Source: Ornithinimicrobium laminariae
Lineage (GTDB): Bacteria > Actinomycetota > Actinomycetes > Actinomycetales > Dermatophilaceae
Length of the DNA: 64,000 nucleotides
Direction of reading: 5' to 3'
Assembly (NCBI RefSeq): GCF_019457945.1
Contig: NZ_JAHZSU010000003.1
Location: forward strand, 372,001-436,000
A program made the translations under genes and the position numbers. The notes beneath the pieces were generated by a model that searched no databases, was not told the DNA's origin, and saw nothing but the letters and a program-made list of their open reading frames with translations. Of this stretch, positions 53,984 through 61,363 are shown piece by piece; the stretch's first letter is position 1; every line of letters starts with the position of its first letter.

Positions 53984-56083
53984 TTAAGCATCAATTCGGT
54001 CACGATCCAGGTCGTGAGCAGAATCGATGATGAACTCCTTGCGGGGCGCCACGCTGGACCCCATGAGCAGCTCGAAAACCTCTTCGGACCTCGCAGCGTC
54101 TGCCATCGTCACGCGCCGCAACGTGCGATAGCGCGGATCCATGGTGGTTTCGGCAAGTTGGTCTGCGTCCATCTCGCCGAGGCCCTTATACCGCTGCATC
54201 GGTTGCTTAACCGTGCGGCCACGCTTGTTGAAGGCAGCCACGGTCTTGCGCATCTCGGCCTCCGTGAATGTATAAAGCATCTCTTTTTTGGCGCGGCCCA
54301 AAGCATTAACTTCGATGCGGTGTAGCGGTGGCATAGCGGCATAGACCTTGCCTGCTTCCACGAGCGGTCGCATATACCGGAAAAAAAGCGTCAAAAGGAG
54401 AGTGCGAATGTGGGCACCGTCCACATCAGCGTCCGTCATGATGATGATCTTGCCGTAGCGGGCCAGGTCAACGTCGAAAGAGCGACCAGAACCGGCCCCA
54501 ATCACTTGAATAATTGCTGCACACTCGGCATTGCTCAACATGTCGGAGACCGAAGCTTTTTGGACGTTGAGAATCTTACCGCGAATTGGCAACAAGGCTT
54601 GATACTCGCTCGACCGCGCAAGCTTGGCCGTGCCCAACGCACTGTCACCCTCAACGATGAACAGCTCTGAGCGTTCGGTGTCCGTGGTGCGGCAATCGGC
54701 CAATTTCGCCGGCAAGGTTGAGGACTCCAGCGCGTTCTTACGCCGTTGAGTCTCTTTGTGGAGTCGGGCAGAAAGTCGGGACTTCATCTCCGAAACGACC
54801 TTGTCGAGCAGCAAGCTGGACTGAGATTTGTCTTGCTTTTTGGCCGAAGTGAGTTGTGCGGTCAACTCCTTCTCGACAACCTTGGCCACGATCTGCCGAG
54901 CAGCAGCAGTACCAAGCACCTCTTTGGTCTGACCCTCAAATTGTGGCTCTGCGAGGCTCACTGTCACGACTGCCGTCATCCCGGCAAGGACGTCATCCTT
55001 GTCCGGCTTGTCGTTGCCCGCTTTCAGTTTGCGACTGTTGACCTCAATCTGCTTGCGAAAAACCTTCAGTAGCGCTTGTTCAAAACCTGCCATGTGGCTG
55101 CCGCCCTTGGGCGTAGCAATGATGTTGACAAAGCTTTGAACGGTGGTGTCATAGCCGGTGCCCCAGCGCGCGGCAATATCGACGACGCAGTCGCGTTCTA
55201 CGTCGGTGGACACCATGTGGCCTCGGTCATCCAGCACGGGGACAGTTTCCGTAAACGAAGCCTCCCCCTGCCAACGCCAAGTGTCGGTCACTGCCGGGTC
55301 TTTGGCTAGGTATTCAACGAATTCGGTGATCCCGCCGTCGTGCACGAATAGCTCTTCCTGCGGCCCGTCCGCCCCCGGCGTCCCGGCGATACCGCGCTCA
55401 TCGCGAATCGTGATCCGCAGACCAGGCACCAAGAACGAGGTCTGCCGAGCGCGGCTAGCGAGATCCTCATAGGAGAACTTCGCTCCCCGGCCAAAGATCT
55501 GCGGGTCTGCCCAGTAGGTGACGCGAGTGCCAGAGACGCCGCGCTTGACCTTCCCGGTCACTCGCAGTTCAGAGGTTTTGTCGAAGGGCGCGAAGTCGGC
55601 TTGGGGGTCTTTGACTCCCCGGTCGTCGAACGACCCCGGCTCACCTCGGCGGAAACTCATGGAGTGCGTCTTGCCTGCTCGGTCAACCTCGACGTCAAGG
55701 CGAGCAGACAACGCGTTAACGACCGAGGCACCAACACCGTGCAACCCGCCCGATGCTGCGTAGGAGCCACCGCCAAATTTGCCGCCAGCATGCAGCTTGG
55801 TGAAGACGACCTCGACACCAGATAGACCCGTGCGAGGCTCGATATCAACCGGCACGCCGCGACCGTTGTCGCTGACCTCGACCGCGCCGTCGACCATCAA
55901 CACGATGTCTATGCGATCAGCCACGCCAGCAAGCGCCTCGTCGACCGAGTTGTCGATAATCTCCCACAGGCAGTGCATCAGGCCACGGGAGTCAGTCGAG
56001 CCGATGTACATACCGGGCCGCTTGCGGACAGCCTCAAGCCCCTCCAGGACTTGGATGTGGCGGGCCGAATAGTCGGTGGCCAT
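53984..56083 (-). CDS. parE: DNA topoisomerase IV subunit B
   Basis: This is the ATPase subunit of the type IIA topoisomerase that works with ParC (13244-15733). The 699 residues have the GHKL site (EIIDNSVDEALAG, DNGRGVPVDI, GLHGVGASVVNALS), the transducer, and the Toprim domain (VEGDSALGTAKLAR, PIRGKILNVQKA, DADVDGAHIRTLLLTLF). The domain order and the PMQRYKGLGEMDADQLAETTMDP end match ParE/GyrB. I chose the ATG at 56081-56083, with AAGGAG 8 bases upstream, where MATDYSARHIQVLEGLEAVRKRPGMYIG-type similarity begins. Confidence 0.93.
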   Translation of the reverse strand: MATDYSARHIQVLEGLEAVRKRPGMYIGSTDSRGLMHCLWEIIDNSVDEALAGVADRIDIVLMVDGAVEVSDNGRGVPVDIEPRTGLSGVEVVFTKLHAGGKFGGGSYAASGGLHGVGASVVNALSARLDVEVDRAGKTHSMSFRRGEPGSFDDRGVKDPQADFAPFDKTSELRVTGKVKRGVSGTRVTYWADPQIFGRGAKFSYEDLASRARQTSFLVPGLRITIRDERGIAGTPGADGPQEELFVHDGGITEFVEYLAKDPAVTDTWRWQGEASFTETVPVLDDRGHMVSTDVERDCVVDIAARWGTGYDTTVQSFVNIIATPKGGSHMAGFEQALLKVFRKQIEVNSRKLKAGNDKPDKDDVLAGMTAVVTVSLAEPQFEGQTKEVLGTAAARQIVAKVVEKELTAQLTSAKKQDKSQSSLLLDKVVSEMKSRLSARLHKETQRRKNALESSTLPAKLADCRTTDTERSELFIVEGDSALGTAKLARSSEYQALLPIRGKILNVQKASVSDMLSNAECAAIIQVIGAGSGRSFDVDLARYGKIIIMTDADVDGAHIRTLLLTLFFRYMRPLVEAGKVYAAMPPLHRIEVNALGRAKKEMLYTFTEAEMRKTVAAFNKRGRTVKQPMQRYKGLGEMDADQLAETTMDPRYRTLRRVTMADAARSEEVFELLMGSSVAPRKEFIIDSAHDLDRDRIDA

Positions 56084-56218
56084 GACGAATCTCCTTGCTG
56101 ACACGCGAGCAGGGCGCCACTAGACGTCCTGCTTGTACTTCCCCTGCTTCAGCAGACTAACTCTCAGCACTGACTCACCCGTGCAGCACACCCAATCTCA
56201 AAGTAATTCACTGTGATC

Positions 56219-56245
56219 CAATCCACTTGCGTGATGGTGTCGAAT
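56219..56245 (+). promoter_or_regulatory. candidate SigK-type ECF promoter for the CHRD/sortase operon
   Basis: CAATCC (56219-56224) and TCGAAT (56240-56245) are separated by 15 bases, about 60 bases before the CHRD gene start. They resemble the mycobacterial SigK promoter (CCATCC and CCGAAT about 16-17 bases apart). A sigK-like gene with its anti-sigma factor lies 2-3 kb downstream. By-eye match with spacing one or two bases short. Confidence 0.4.
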
Positions 56246-56305
56246 ACCTCATCGACCAGCGAGACGACGCAACGGTTCGTCTCCCAAGTCAACTAGGAGC
56301 ATTTG

Positions 56306-57061
56306 ATGCGTAAGACACGATTCGCCCCCCTGGCTATTGCAGCTATCGTCGGTTTGCCCTTGGCCTTTGCTGGCCCGGCCGCTGCGGACCACGAGCAGGA
56401 CTTGATGGCGGAATTGACCCAGTTGAACGATTCGGGTGCTTCCGGCACGGCTTACGCCGGCGTGAGTGGCACCGAAGTGACCATCTCGCTGGAGACCTCT
56501 GGTCTTCTTGCCGAGGCACCCCACGCCCAGCACATCCACATCGGTGGCACCAACACCTGCCCCGACCCCAACATGGAGGGCACCGGCTTTGAAGGTGCCA
56601 TTCGCACTACCGACGCCGCTGGCTCCTACGGTGGCGTCCAGGTTTCCCTGACCAAGGAGCCGGGTGAGACTGGCCCCGATGCTGCGCTTGACGTTGCCAA
56701 CTTCCCAACGGGCGACGCGACATACTCGCGGACGATTGAAGTGTCCCAGGAAGTTGCCGACCAGATCGCAGCCGGTGATGGCGTCGTTGTCGTCCACGGT
56801 GTTGACCACGATGGCGACGGTGAGTACGGCGGCGACATCGAGTCCGACTTGGACCCCTCGCTGCCCTCCGAGGCAACTGACCCAGCTGCCTGCGGTGAGT
56901 TGAACCCGACCATGGACATGCCCGCTGGTGGCGTTGACACCGGTGGCGGCTCGACCGCTGGCATGGAGTACGCAGGCGTCGCAGCCTTCGGTGCTCTCGC
57001 ACTCGGCGCTGGCGTTGTCGGCATTGCAGCCACCCGTCGTCGCGAGAATGCTTCGAGCTGA
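56306..57061 (+). CDS. exported CHRD-like domain protein with C-terminal membrane anchor
   Basis: This 251-residue protein has a signal peptide (1 to about 27, MRKTRFAPLAIAAIVGLPLA then AFAGPAAA) and a CHRD-like domain marked by ELTQLNDSGASGTAYA, HAQHIHIGGTNTCPD and VVVVHGVDHDGDGEYGG. The C-terminal sorting-type tail is PAGGVDTGGGSTAG, a hydrophobic stretch, then ATRRRENASS. No LPxTG is present. The gene is followed after 6 bases by a class F sortase gene, so it is probably that sortase's substrate or is membrane-held. I used the ATG at 56306 (AGGAGC upstream), not the TTG one codon earlier. Confidence 0.85.
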   Translation: MRKTRFAPLAIAAIVGLPLAFAGPAAADHEQDLMAELTQLNDSGASGTAYAGVSGTEVTISLETSGLLAEAPHAQHIHIGGTNTCPDPNMEGTGFEGAIRTTDAAGSYGGVQVSLTKEPGETGPDAALDVANFPTGDATYSRTIEVSQEVADQIAAGDGVVVVHGVDHDGDGEYGGDIESDLDPSLPSEATDPAACGELNPTMDMPAGGVDTGGGSTAGMEYAGVAAFGALALGAGVVGIAATRRRENASS

Positions 57062-57067
57062 CCTGAG

Positions 57068-57799
57068 ATGACAACCACCACGAACGGCCGCGGGCGAGGA
57101 CTCTTGCCCGCGGTCTTCGCGGTCATCGCAATCATCGGGTTGGTCAGCGTGGTCTGGGTATGGATGAACCAGCAGTCTGACCCACCTGCGCCGGCCTCCG
57201 TCGCTACGGCTGAAGCCAGCAGCGAACCGGCACCTACCAGTGCCCCAGCCGAAGCCTCACCCACTGAGGAAGTGAGTGAGTCGGCAACCGATGAGCCTGT
57301 GACCGCAGTGAACACACCCGCTCCCCCGGCATACTCGTTGGAGGCCTCGGAGCCCGTTTCTATCTCTATCCCCAGCATTGACGTAACTTCTGATCTCCAC
57401 GCACTCGGACTGGCAGACGACGGGTCGCTGGAGGTGCCCTCTGGAGACTTGTATGACCAGGCCGCTTGGTATGACGGCTCGCCCACGCCTGGCGAGGTTG
57501 GCCCCTCAGTGATCGAAGGGCACGTGACCAGTGCAGGTTCAACCCCTTCGGTGTTCTTTGAGTTAGGCGCTGTCGAGGTTGGTGACGTGGTTGACGTTGA
57601 CCGTGAGGACGGCTCGACCGCTTCCTTTGAGGTGTACGACATTTCGTCGTTTCCCAAGGACGAGTTCCCCACCTTGGCCGTCTACGGAAACACCACTGGA
57701 TCCGAGTTGCGAGTCATTACCTGCGGCGGATCCTACTCGGCCGAAAACCGAGCCCATGAAGACAACATCGTCGTCTTCGCGAAGTTGGTTGAATCCTAG
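57068..57799 (+). CDS. class F sortase
   Basis: This 243-residue transpeptidase is anchored by an N-terminal membrane helix (about 12-32), followed by a Pro/Ala/Glu-rich linker (38-88). The catalytic triad is His152 in VIEGHVTS, Cys219 in RVITCGGSY and Arg228 in AENRAHEDNIVVF, the class F pattern. It lies in an operon with the CHRD-like protein, its likely substrate. A 17-bp terminator follows. Confidence 0.88.
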   Translation: MTTTTNGRGRGLLPAVFAVIAIIGLVSVVWVWMNQQSDPPAPASVATAEASSEPAPTSAPAEASPTEEVSESATDEPVTAVNTPAPPAYSLEASEPVSISIPSIDVTSDLHALGLADDGSLEVPSGDLYDQAAWYDGSPTPGEVGPSVIEGHVTSAGSTPSVFFELGAVEVGDVVDVDREDGSTASFEVYDISSFPKDEFPTLAVYGNTTGSELRVITCGGSYSAENRAHEDNIVVFAKLVES

Positions 57800-57840
57800 A
57801 TTCAGCCCTGAAGTGAACTCGTAGCCCGATAGTTCAATTT

Positions 57841-57879
57841 GAAATACGGCCCCGACCGAAAAGGTCGGGGCCGTATTTC
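57841..57879 (+). terminator. intrinsic terminator after the sortase gene
   Basis: A perfect 17-bp stem (gaaatacggccccgacc and its complement) with a 5-base gaaaa loop lies 41 bases after the sortase stop, ending in tttctatg. A clear rho-independent terminator. Confidence 0.92.
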
Positions 57880-57951
57880 TATGACCGGTCAGGTGAACGT
57901 TCAGGCTCGGCCGTTGGCCGTTTCCTTTGTTATCCAACCGATACGTCAAGA

Positions 57952-58233
57952 CGCCCCTGGCCTTCGCTGGTCCAGCCCTGACGCGAGATGATGAAGAGCT
58001 TGAGAAGCATGGCTTATGGCGGGCAGGTAACTAAGACCATGAGGTCAAAGTACAACTCAAGCCGTTAAATGATTCAGGCCTTGATGAAGCCTTCGTTCAG
58101 GCAGACGTGACAGGCGGTGGCTCCACAGCGGGCAAGGAGTATGCCGGCGTTGCCGCCTTCGGAGCGCTGGCACTTTGGCGCCGGAGCTATCGGCCTGGCC
58201 GCCACTCGCCGTCGTGAGAACGAATCGCGCTGA
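57952..58233 (+). pseudogene. remnant of a second CHRD-like protein gene
   Basis: This broken copy resembles the gene at 56306. The signal-peptide region reads PLAFAGPA, a later frame gives LKPLNDSG (compare LTQLNDSG), and the end reads TGGGSTAGKEYAGVAAFGAL. One extra base near 58173 shifts the frame; without it the tail becomes GAGAIGLAATRRRENESR before the TGA at 58231. Most of the CHRD domain is deleted and stops interrupt every frame. The 3' anchor region is the best preserved part. Confidence 0.8.
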
Positions 58234-58238
58234 GAGCG

Positions 58239-58476
58239 ATGACAACATCAACCGACGGTCACAGGCGGGGTCTCTTGACTGCGACCGTCGCGACCCTTTT
58301 GCTCGTCAGCTTGGCTAGGTTAACACCGACCGCCTCGCCCAAGGCAGTAGCCACTCAGACTCGGCCACGCCCCGAGGTAACCACCACGCCGAGCATTGAA
58401 CCGCCGACCCTCAGCGATTTCACCTCGATCTCACCTCGACAACATTGTCGTCTTTGCCAAGCTCCTCGAGGCTTAG
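58239..58476 (+). pseudogene. remnant of a second class F sortase gene
   Basis: It starts MTTSTDGHRRGLLTATVATLLL, close to MTTTTNGRGRGLLPAVFAVIAI of the intact sortase, 5 bases after the CHRD remnant (6 in the intact pair). It ends, in another frame, with DNIVVFAKLLEA and a TAG at 58474, matching the intact C-terminus. About 500 bases including the His and Cys active-site regions are missing, so it cannot be functional. The reading frame continues past the frame break as a spurious ORF. Confidence 0.8.
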
Positions 58477-58588
58477 ACGGCCCCTTCCGCCGTTTCCTGA
58501 CGACGAAAGGCAACTGCCGACATAGCATCAACGAATTGGCCCAGTCTCGAAAGCCCGGGCCCTTTCGTCATGTCAGTCAGACACCCAA

Positions 58589-59284
58589 CTACGCCTCAAA
58601 GGGAATTGCCGCCACGGGATCAGTCGTAGGCTGCTCAACGCCAGGGTCAGGCTCAACCGTGAGCGCGACCGCAGTCGCCGCCGATGGATCACCGTCGAGA
58701 ACGAACTGATCCTCGCCCTCGGGCATGACACCCGCCGAGACCACAGTGCCCTTTGGTGTCACAAACCAAACCTGATAAACCTCGCCGTCAGCGAGTGCAG
58801 GCATATCAGGAGCCTCTAAAACTGCCTGGTCTGCTGTCGGCGACACATAGACAGTCAGTGTCGTCTGCTCAAAGTCAGCGGAATACTTCGTGGTGCCATC
58901 AGCCTGGATGATGTCGTCGGTGACGCTTGTCTGCTCACCATTTAGAACATCTGCGATGCCCCACGAACCGACAGCCAAGACTCCTGCCGCTGCCACGCCC
59001 CACAACCACTGCTGTGCGCGACGGCGACGCCGTGTAGCCAGCGGACTGACGACCGCTGCTTCTTGCGCCACAGACTCAAGAATTTGAGCCCGTAAGTGCT
59101 GGGGTGGAGCCACGTCCAAACCAACGCTGAACTCGGTCACGGACTCGCTGTACAAAGCGAGTTCTTCACGACAAGCAGCGCACTCGGTCAGGTGGCTTTC
59201 TACCTGAACGCGCTCAGCGTCATCGACCGCATCTACAGCGTAGGCGGCCAGGAGTCCATCAACATGCTCTTCAGGGGTCTTCAT
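58589..59284 (-). CDS. rskA: anti-sigma factor (RskA type)
   Basis: This 231-residue membrane anti-sigma factor has the N-terminal zinc-finger H-x3-C-x2-C (His31, Cys35, Cys38) in HLTECAACREEL, one membrane helix at about 92-113 (WLWGVAAAGVLAVGSWGIADVL) and an extracellular RskA domain (DMPALADGEVYQVWFVTPKG near residue 175). It holds the sigma factor encoded just upstream; release would follow regulated proteolysis. Its ATG overlaps the sigma gene stop by 4 bases. Confidence 0.9.
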   Translation of the reverse strand: MKTPEEHVDGLLAAYAVDAVDDAERVQVESHLTECAACREELALYSESVTEFSVGLDVAPPQHLRAQILESVAQEAAVVSPLATRRRRRAQQWLWGVAAAGVLAVGSWGIADVLNGEQTSVTDDIIQADGTTKYSADFEQTTLTVYVSPTADQAVLEAPDMPALADGEVYQVWFVTPKGTVVSAGVMPEGEDQFVLDGDPSAATAVALTVEPDPGVEQPTTDPVAAIPFEA

Positions 59285-59841
59285 CCCAGACCTCCCATCT
59301 GCTCTCGGAGTTTGCGTAACCCATCACGGATCCGCGTTTTAGCTGTGCCCAGGGGGATACCGAGCCGGTCAGCGACCTCGCGATGAGTTAGCCCATCGAA
59401 ATACGCCAACTCAAGCGCCTCCTGATGCGGTGGGCCGAGGTCCGTCACGGCGGAACGCACGGCCTGTGCAGCCATCTTCTCTTCTACTTCCTCCATCGTT
59501 GGGTTCGGTGGAGGTCTGTCAGCACGTGATTCGTAGGCAAGGTCACGATCGGATTGCGACTGAGCCGAACGCACTCTGTCAATAGCCCTGCGATGGGCCA
59601 GGGTTAGCAGCCACGACAGGGCACTTCCACGCTCGGGATCGTAGTTTTCCGCTGTTCGCCAGACCTGAAGGAAGACTTCTTGGGTCACCTCTTCAGCCTG
59701 GGCCACGTCTCGCAAGACACGGATGACAAGGCCATGCAGACGTGGACTGACCAGGTCATAGAGTTGGGCGAAGGCGTCTTGGTCTTGCGCGGCGGTCTCT
59801 TGTAGTAACGCGGCAAGGTCAGTCGTGCTCGGCTCGGGCAT
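59281..59841 (-). CDS. sigK: ECF RNA polymerase sigma factor (SigK type)
   Basis: This 186-residue ECF sigma factor has region 2 (DAFAQLYDLVSPRLHGLVIRV, VTQEVFLQVWRTAENYDPERG, WLLTLAHRRAIDRVR) and region 4 (HQEALELAYFDGLTHREVADRL, GTAKTRIRDGLRKLRE). The cognate anti-sigma RskA gene is coupled downstream. I prefer the ATG at 59839-59841 because it gives the usual short N-terminus (MPEPSTTDLAALL); the GTG at 59886 would add 15 residues. Likely targets include the nearby CHRD/sortase operon. Confidence 0.9.
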   Translation of the reverse strand: MPEPSTTDLAALLQETAAQDQDAFAQLYDLVSPRLHGLVIRVLRDVAQAEEVTQEVFLQVWRTAENYDPERGSALSWLLTLAHRRAIDRVRSAQSQSDRDLAYESRADRPPPNPTMEEVEEKMAAQAVRSAVTDLGPPHQEALELAYFDGLTHREVADRLGIPLGTAKTRIRDGLRKLREQMGGLG

Positions 59842-59991
59842 GCCCCTATGCTGCCTCACTGTTACGCCATTGGCAGAAACCGACACGTATAGCCGTTTTG
59901 AATGAGGCGGGGATTAAGGCCGCGTGTTTGACTGTTATTACTTGTGGAGGCTTCAACAGAAGGCCTCTTGCTTTATGAAAGGAGCACTGAC

Positions 59992-60210
59992 GTGAACACC
60001 ACTATGGCCCCTGAACTGACTGTTGCAGACCGGTGCGACCGCTGCGGCGCTCAGGCCTACGTCCGCGCTCGTCTTGCCGGTGACTTGCAGTTGCTGTTCT
60101 GCGCCCACCATGGCCGAGAGCACACCGACAAGTTGCGCGACATGGAGAACGTCGAGATCACTGACGAGTCCGACCGTCTGCTCGCTGACTCAAAGGCTTC
60201 GGCCGAGTAG
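59992..60210 (+). CDS. DUF7455 zinc-finger-like small protein
   Basis: This 72-residue protein has CDRCG (Cys15, Cys18) and CAHHGREH (Cys37 with histidines) that could bind zinc. It belongs to a small actinobacterial family (DUF7455) of unknown function; I believe such genes tend to lie near sigA and parE. The GTG at 59992 has AAGGAG 7 bases upstream; an ATG 12 bases later is a weaker choice. A strong terminator follows. Confidence 0.85.
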   Translation: MNTTMAPELTVADRCDRCGAQAYVRARLAGDLQLLFCAHHGREHTDKLRDMENVEITDESDRLLADSKASAE

Positions 60211-60228
60211 CAAGCCCCTCATCAATGA

Positions 60229-60267
60229 GTTAGCGGCCCTTCCCGATAATCGGGAAGGGCCGCTAAC
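60229..60267 (+). terminator. intrinsic terminator after the DUF7455 gene
   Basis: A perfect 18-bp stem (gttagcggcccttcccga and its complement) with a taa loop starts 18 bases after the stop codon and is followed by ttgttct. Confidence 0.93.
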
Positions 60268-60311
60268 TTGTTCTGCGCTGGGGAGTGCACGCCCACATCA
60301 ATGGCAGACTG

Positions 60312-60800
60312 ATGCGCATGGTTGCCGTGACCGTGCTGTGCGCGCTGATGATGTTGGTGGGACTCATCGGCATTGTTTTGCCGATCCTGCCGGGGCTTTT
60401 GTTGGTCTGGGGCGGCGTGGCGGTCTGGGCTTTCGCGGAATCCTCAACGACTGGGTGGGTTTTGTTGGGGGCCTGCAGCGCGATCATTGGCTGCGGGGTG
60501 CTTCTGGAGTTTTTGCTGCCTGGCAAGCGGATGAAGGCGGCCGGCGTCGCAACTTCGACACTGCTGGTCGCGGTAGTCGTCGGGGTGATCTGCGCGATCC
60601 TGATCCCGGTAGTCGGCTTCTTTATCGGCTTCCCGCTGGGTATTTACCTCGTTCAACGCACTCGGCGCCGAGACCATGGGGCTGCTTGGAACGCTACTAA
60701 GCATGCGTTGAAGGCGATCGGGCTCAATATCTTGATCGAACTTTTAACGGCCCTTGCAGTGATCGCGCTCTGGGCCGGAACAGTGACGCTGAGCGGCTAG
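60312..60800 (+). CDS. DUF456 family membrane protein
   Basis: This 162-residue protein has four to five membrane segments. The DUF456 pattern is clear: IGIVLPILPGLLLVWGGVAVWAF near the N-terminus, then LLEFLLPGKRMKAAG, and IPVVGFFIGFPLGIYL, with glycine-zipper-like helices. Function is unknown. The start is uncertain: ATGs at 60312 and 60318 and a GTG at 60285 are all possible and no good ribosome site is seen. The stop overlaps the convergent DUF3040 stop. Confidence 0.83.
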   Translation: MRMVAVTVLCALMMLVGLIGIVLPILPGLLLVWGGVAVWAFAESSTTGWVLLGACSAIIGCGVLLEFLLPGKRMKAAGVATSTLLVAVVVGVICAILIPVVGFFIGFPLGIYLVQRTRRRDHGAAWNATKHALKAIGLNILIELLTALAVIALWAGTVTLSG

Positions 60801-61222
60801 AAGCTGTTGCCCTCGTCGCGACGCTTCTCCCAACGCTGTTCCATCCGCTGCATGAAGCCGCCCGACGAGTTTTTCTTCGCGGGCTTACTGCTGCGTGCGG
60901 ACTTTGGGCCGGGCTTCACCGAACCATCCGGCTTCACTGCACCGAGGGTTTGCTTCTTGTCGGGAGCTGGCGCGAAAACCCATGCGCCGCCGAGAACCAT
61001 TGCGCCGAAGCCAAGCCCGCCAATCCAGATTTGCTGGAGAACGACGGAGAGCACCACAAGGCCGAGACCAGCCAGGGCAATAACGACGCCCACGGCAGCA
61101 CGCCGCCGGGCGACTTTAGCTTGCCCGGTGCTTTTGAGGTTTGAGGCGAATCGGGGGTCCTCGGCATAGAGGGCCTGCTCCATCTGCTCAAGCACTCGCT
61201 GCTCGTGATCGGAGAGCGGCAC
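60797..61222 (-). CDS. DUF3040 membrane protein
   Basis: This 141-residue protein begins with the DUF3040 signature VPLSDHEQRVLEQMEQALYAEDPRFA. Two membrane helices follow (about 46-64 and 67-83), then a basic Lys/Ser/Pro tail. Function is unknown; it is widespread in actinobacteria and often near dinB. The GTG at 61220-61222 has a GGGAGG ribosome site 6 bases upstream, which decides it against a codon nine residues earlier. I see nothing definite in the 141 bases before dinB. Confidence 0.9.
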   Translation of the reverse strand: MPLSDHEQRVLEQMEQALYAEDPRFASNLKSTGQAKVARRRAAVGVVIALAGLGLVVLSVVLQQIWIGGLGFGAMVLGGAWVFAPAPDKKQTLGAVKPDGSVKPGPKSARSSKPAKKNSSGGFMQRMEQRWEKRRDEGNSF

Positions 61223-61363
61223 GGGGAACCTCCCGGTTGTTCGATGCAAACCGCCAAGGGGACGGCTCGACAGTGGCTAGCGCCCGACGTGGTCATCGAT
61301 GACGCTTTAGTTATCAGGATATGTCGTCAACGTCTGAATCACTACCCCGGGTTCCCGTTGTGC

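Noticed and set aside
56626..57672. 348-codon open frame antisense to the CHRD/sortase genes
   Set aside because: It is a Ser/Thr/Pro-rich shadow frame; both genes on the other strand have signal peptide, motifs and ribosome sites.
58239..58709. 156-codon frame that looks like a new secreted protein
   Set aside because: Its first part is the start of a broken sortase copy; after the frame break it runs through non-coding sequence and antisense to rskA.
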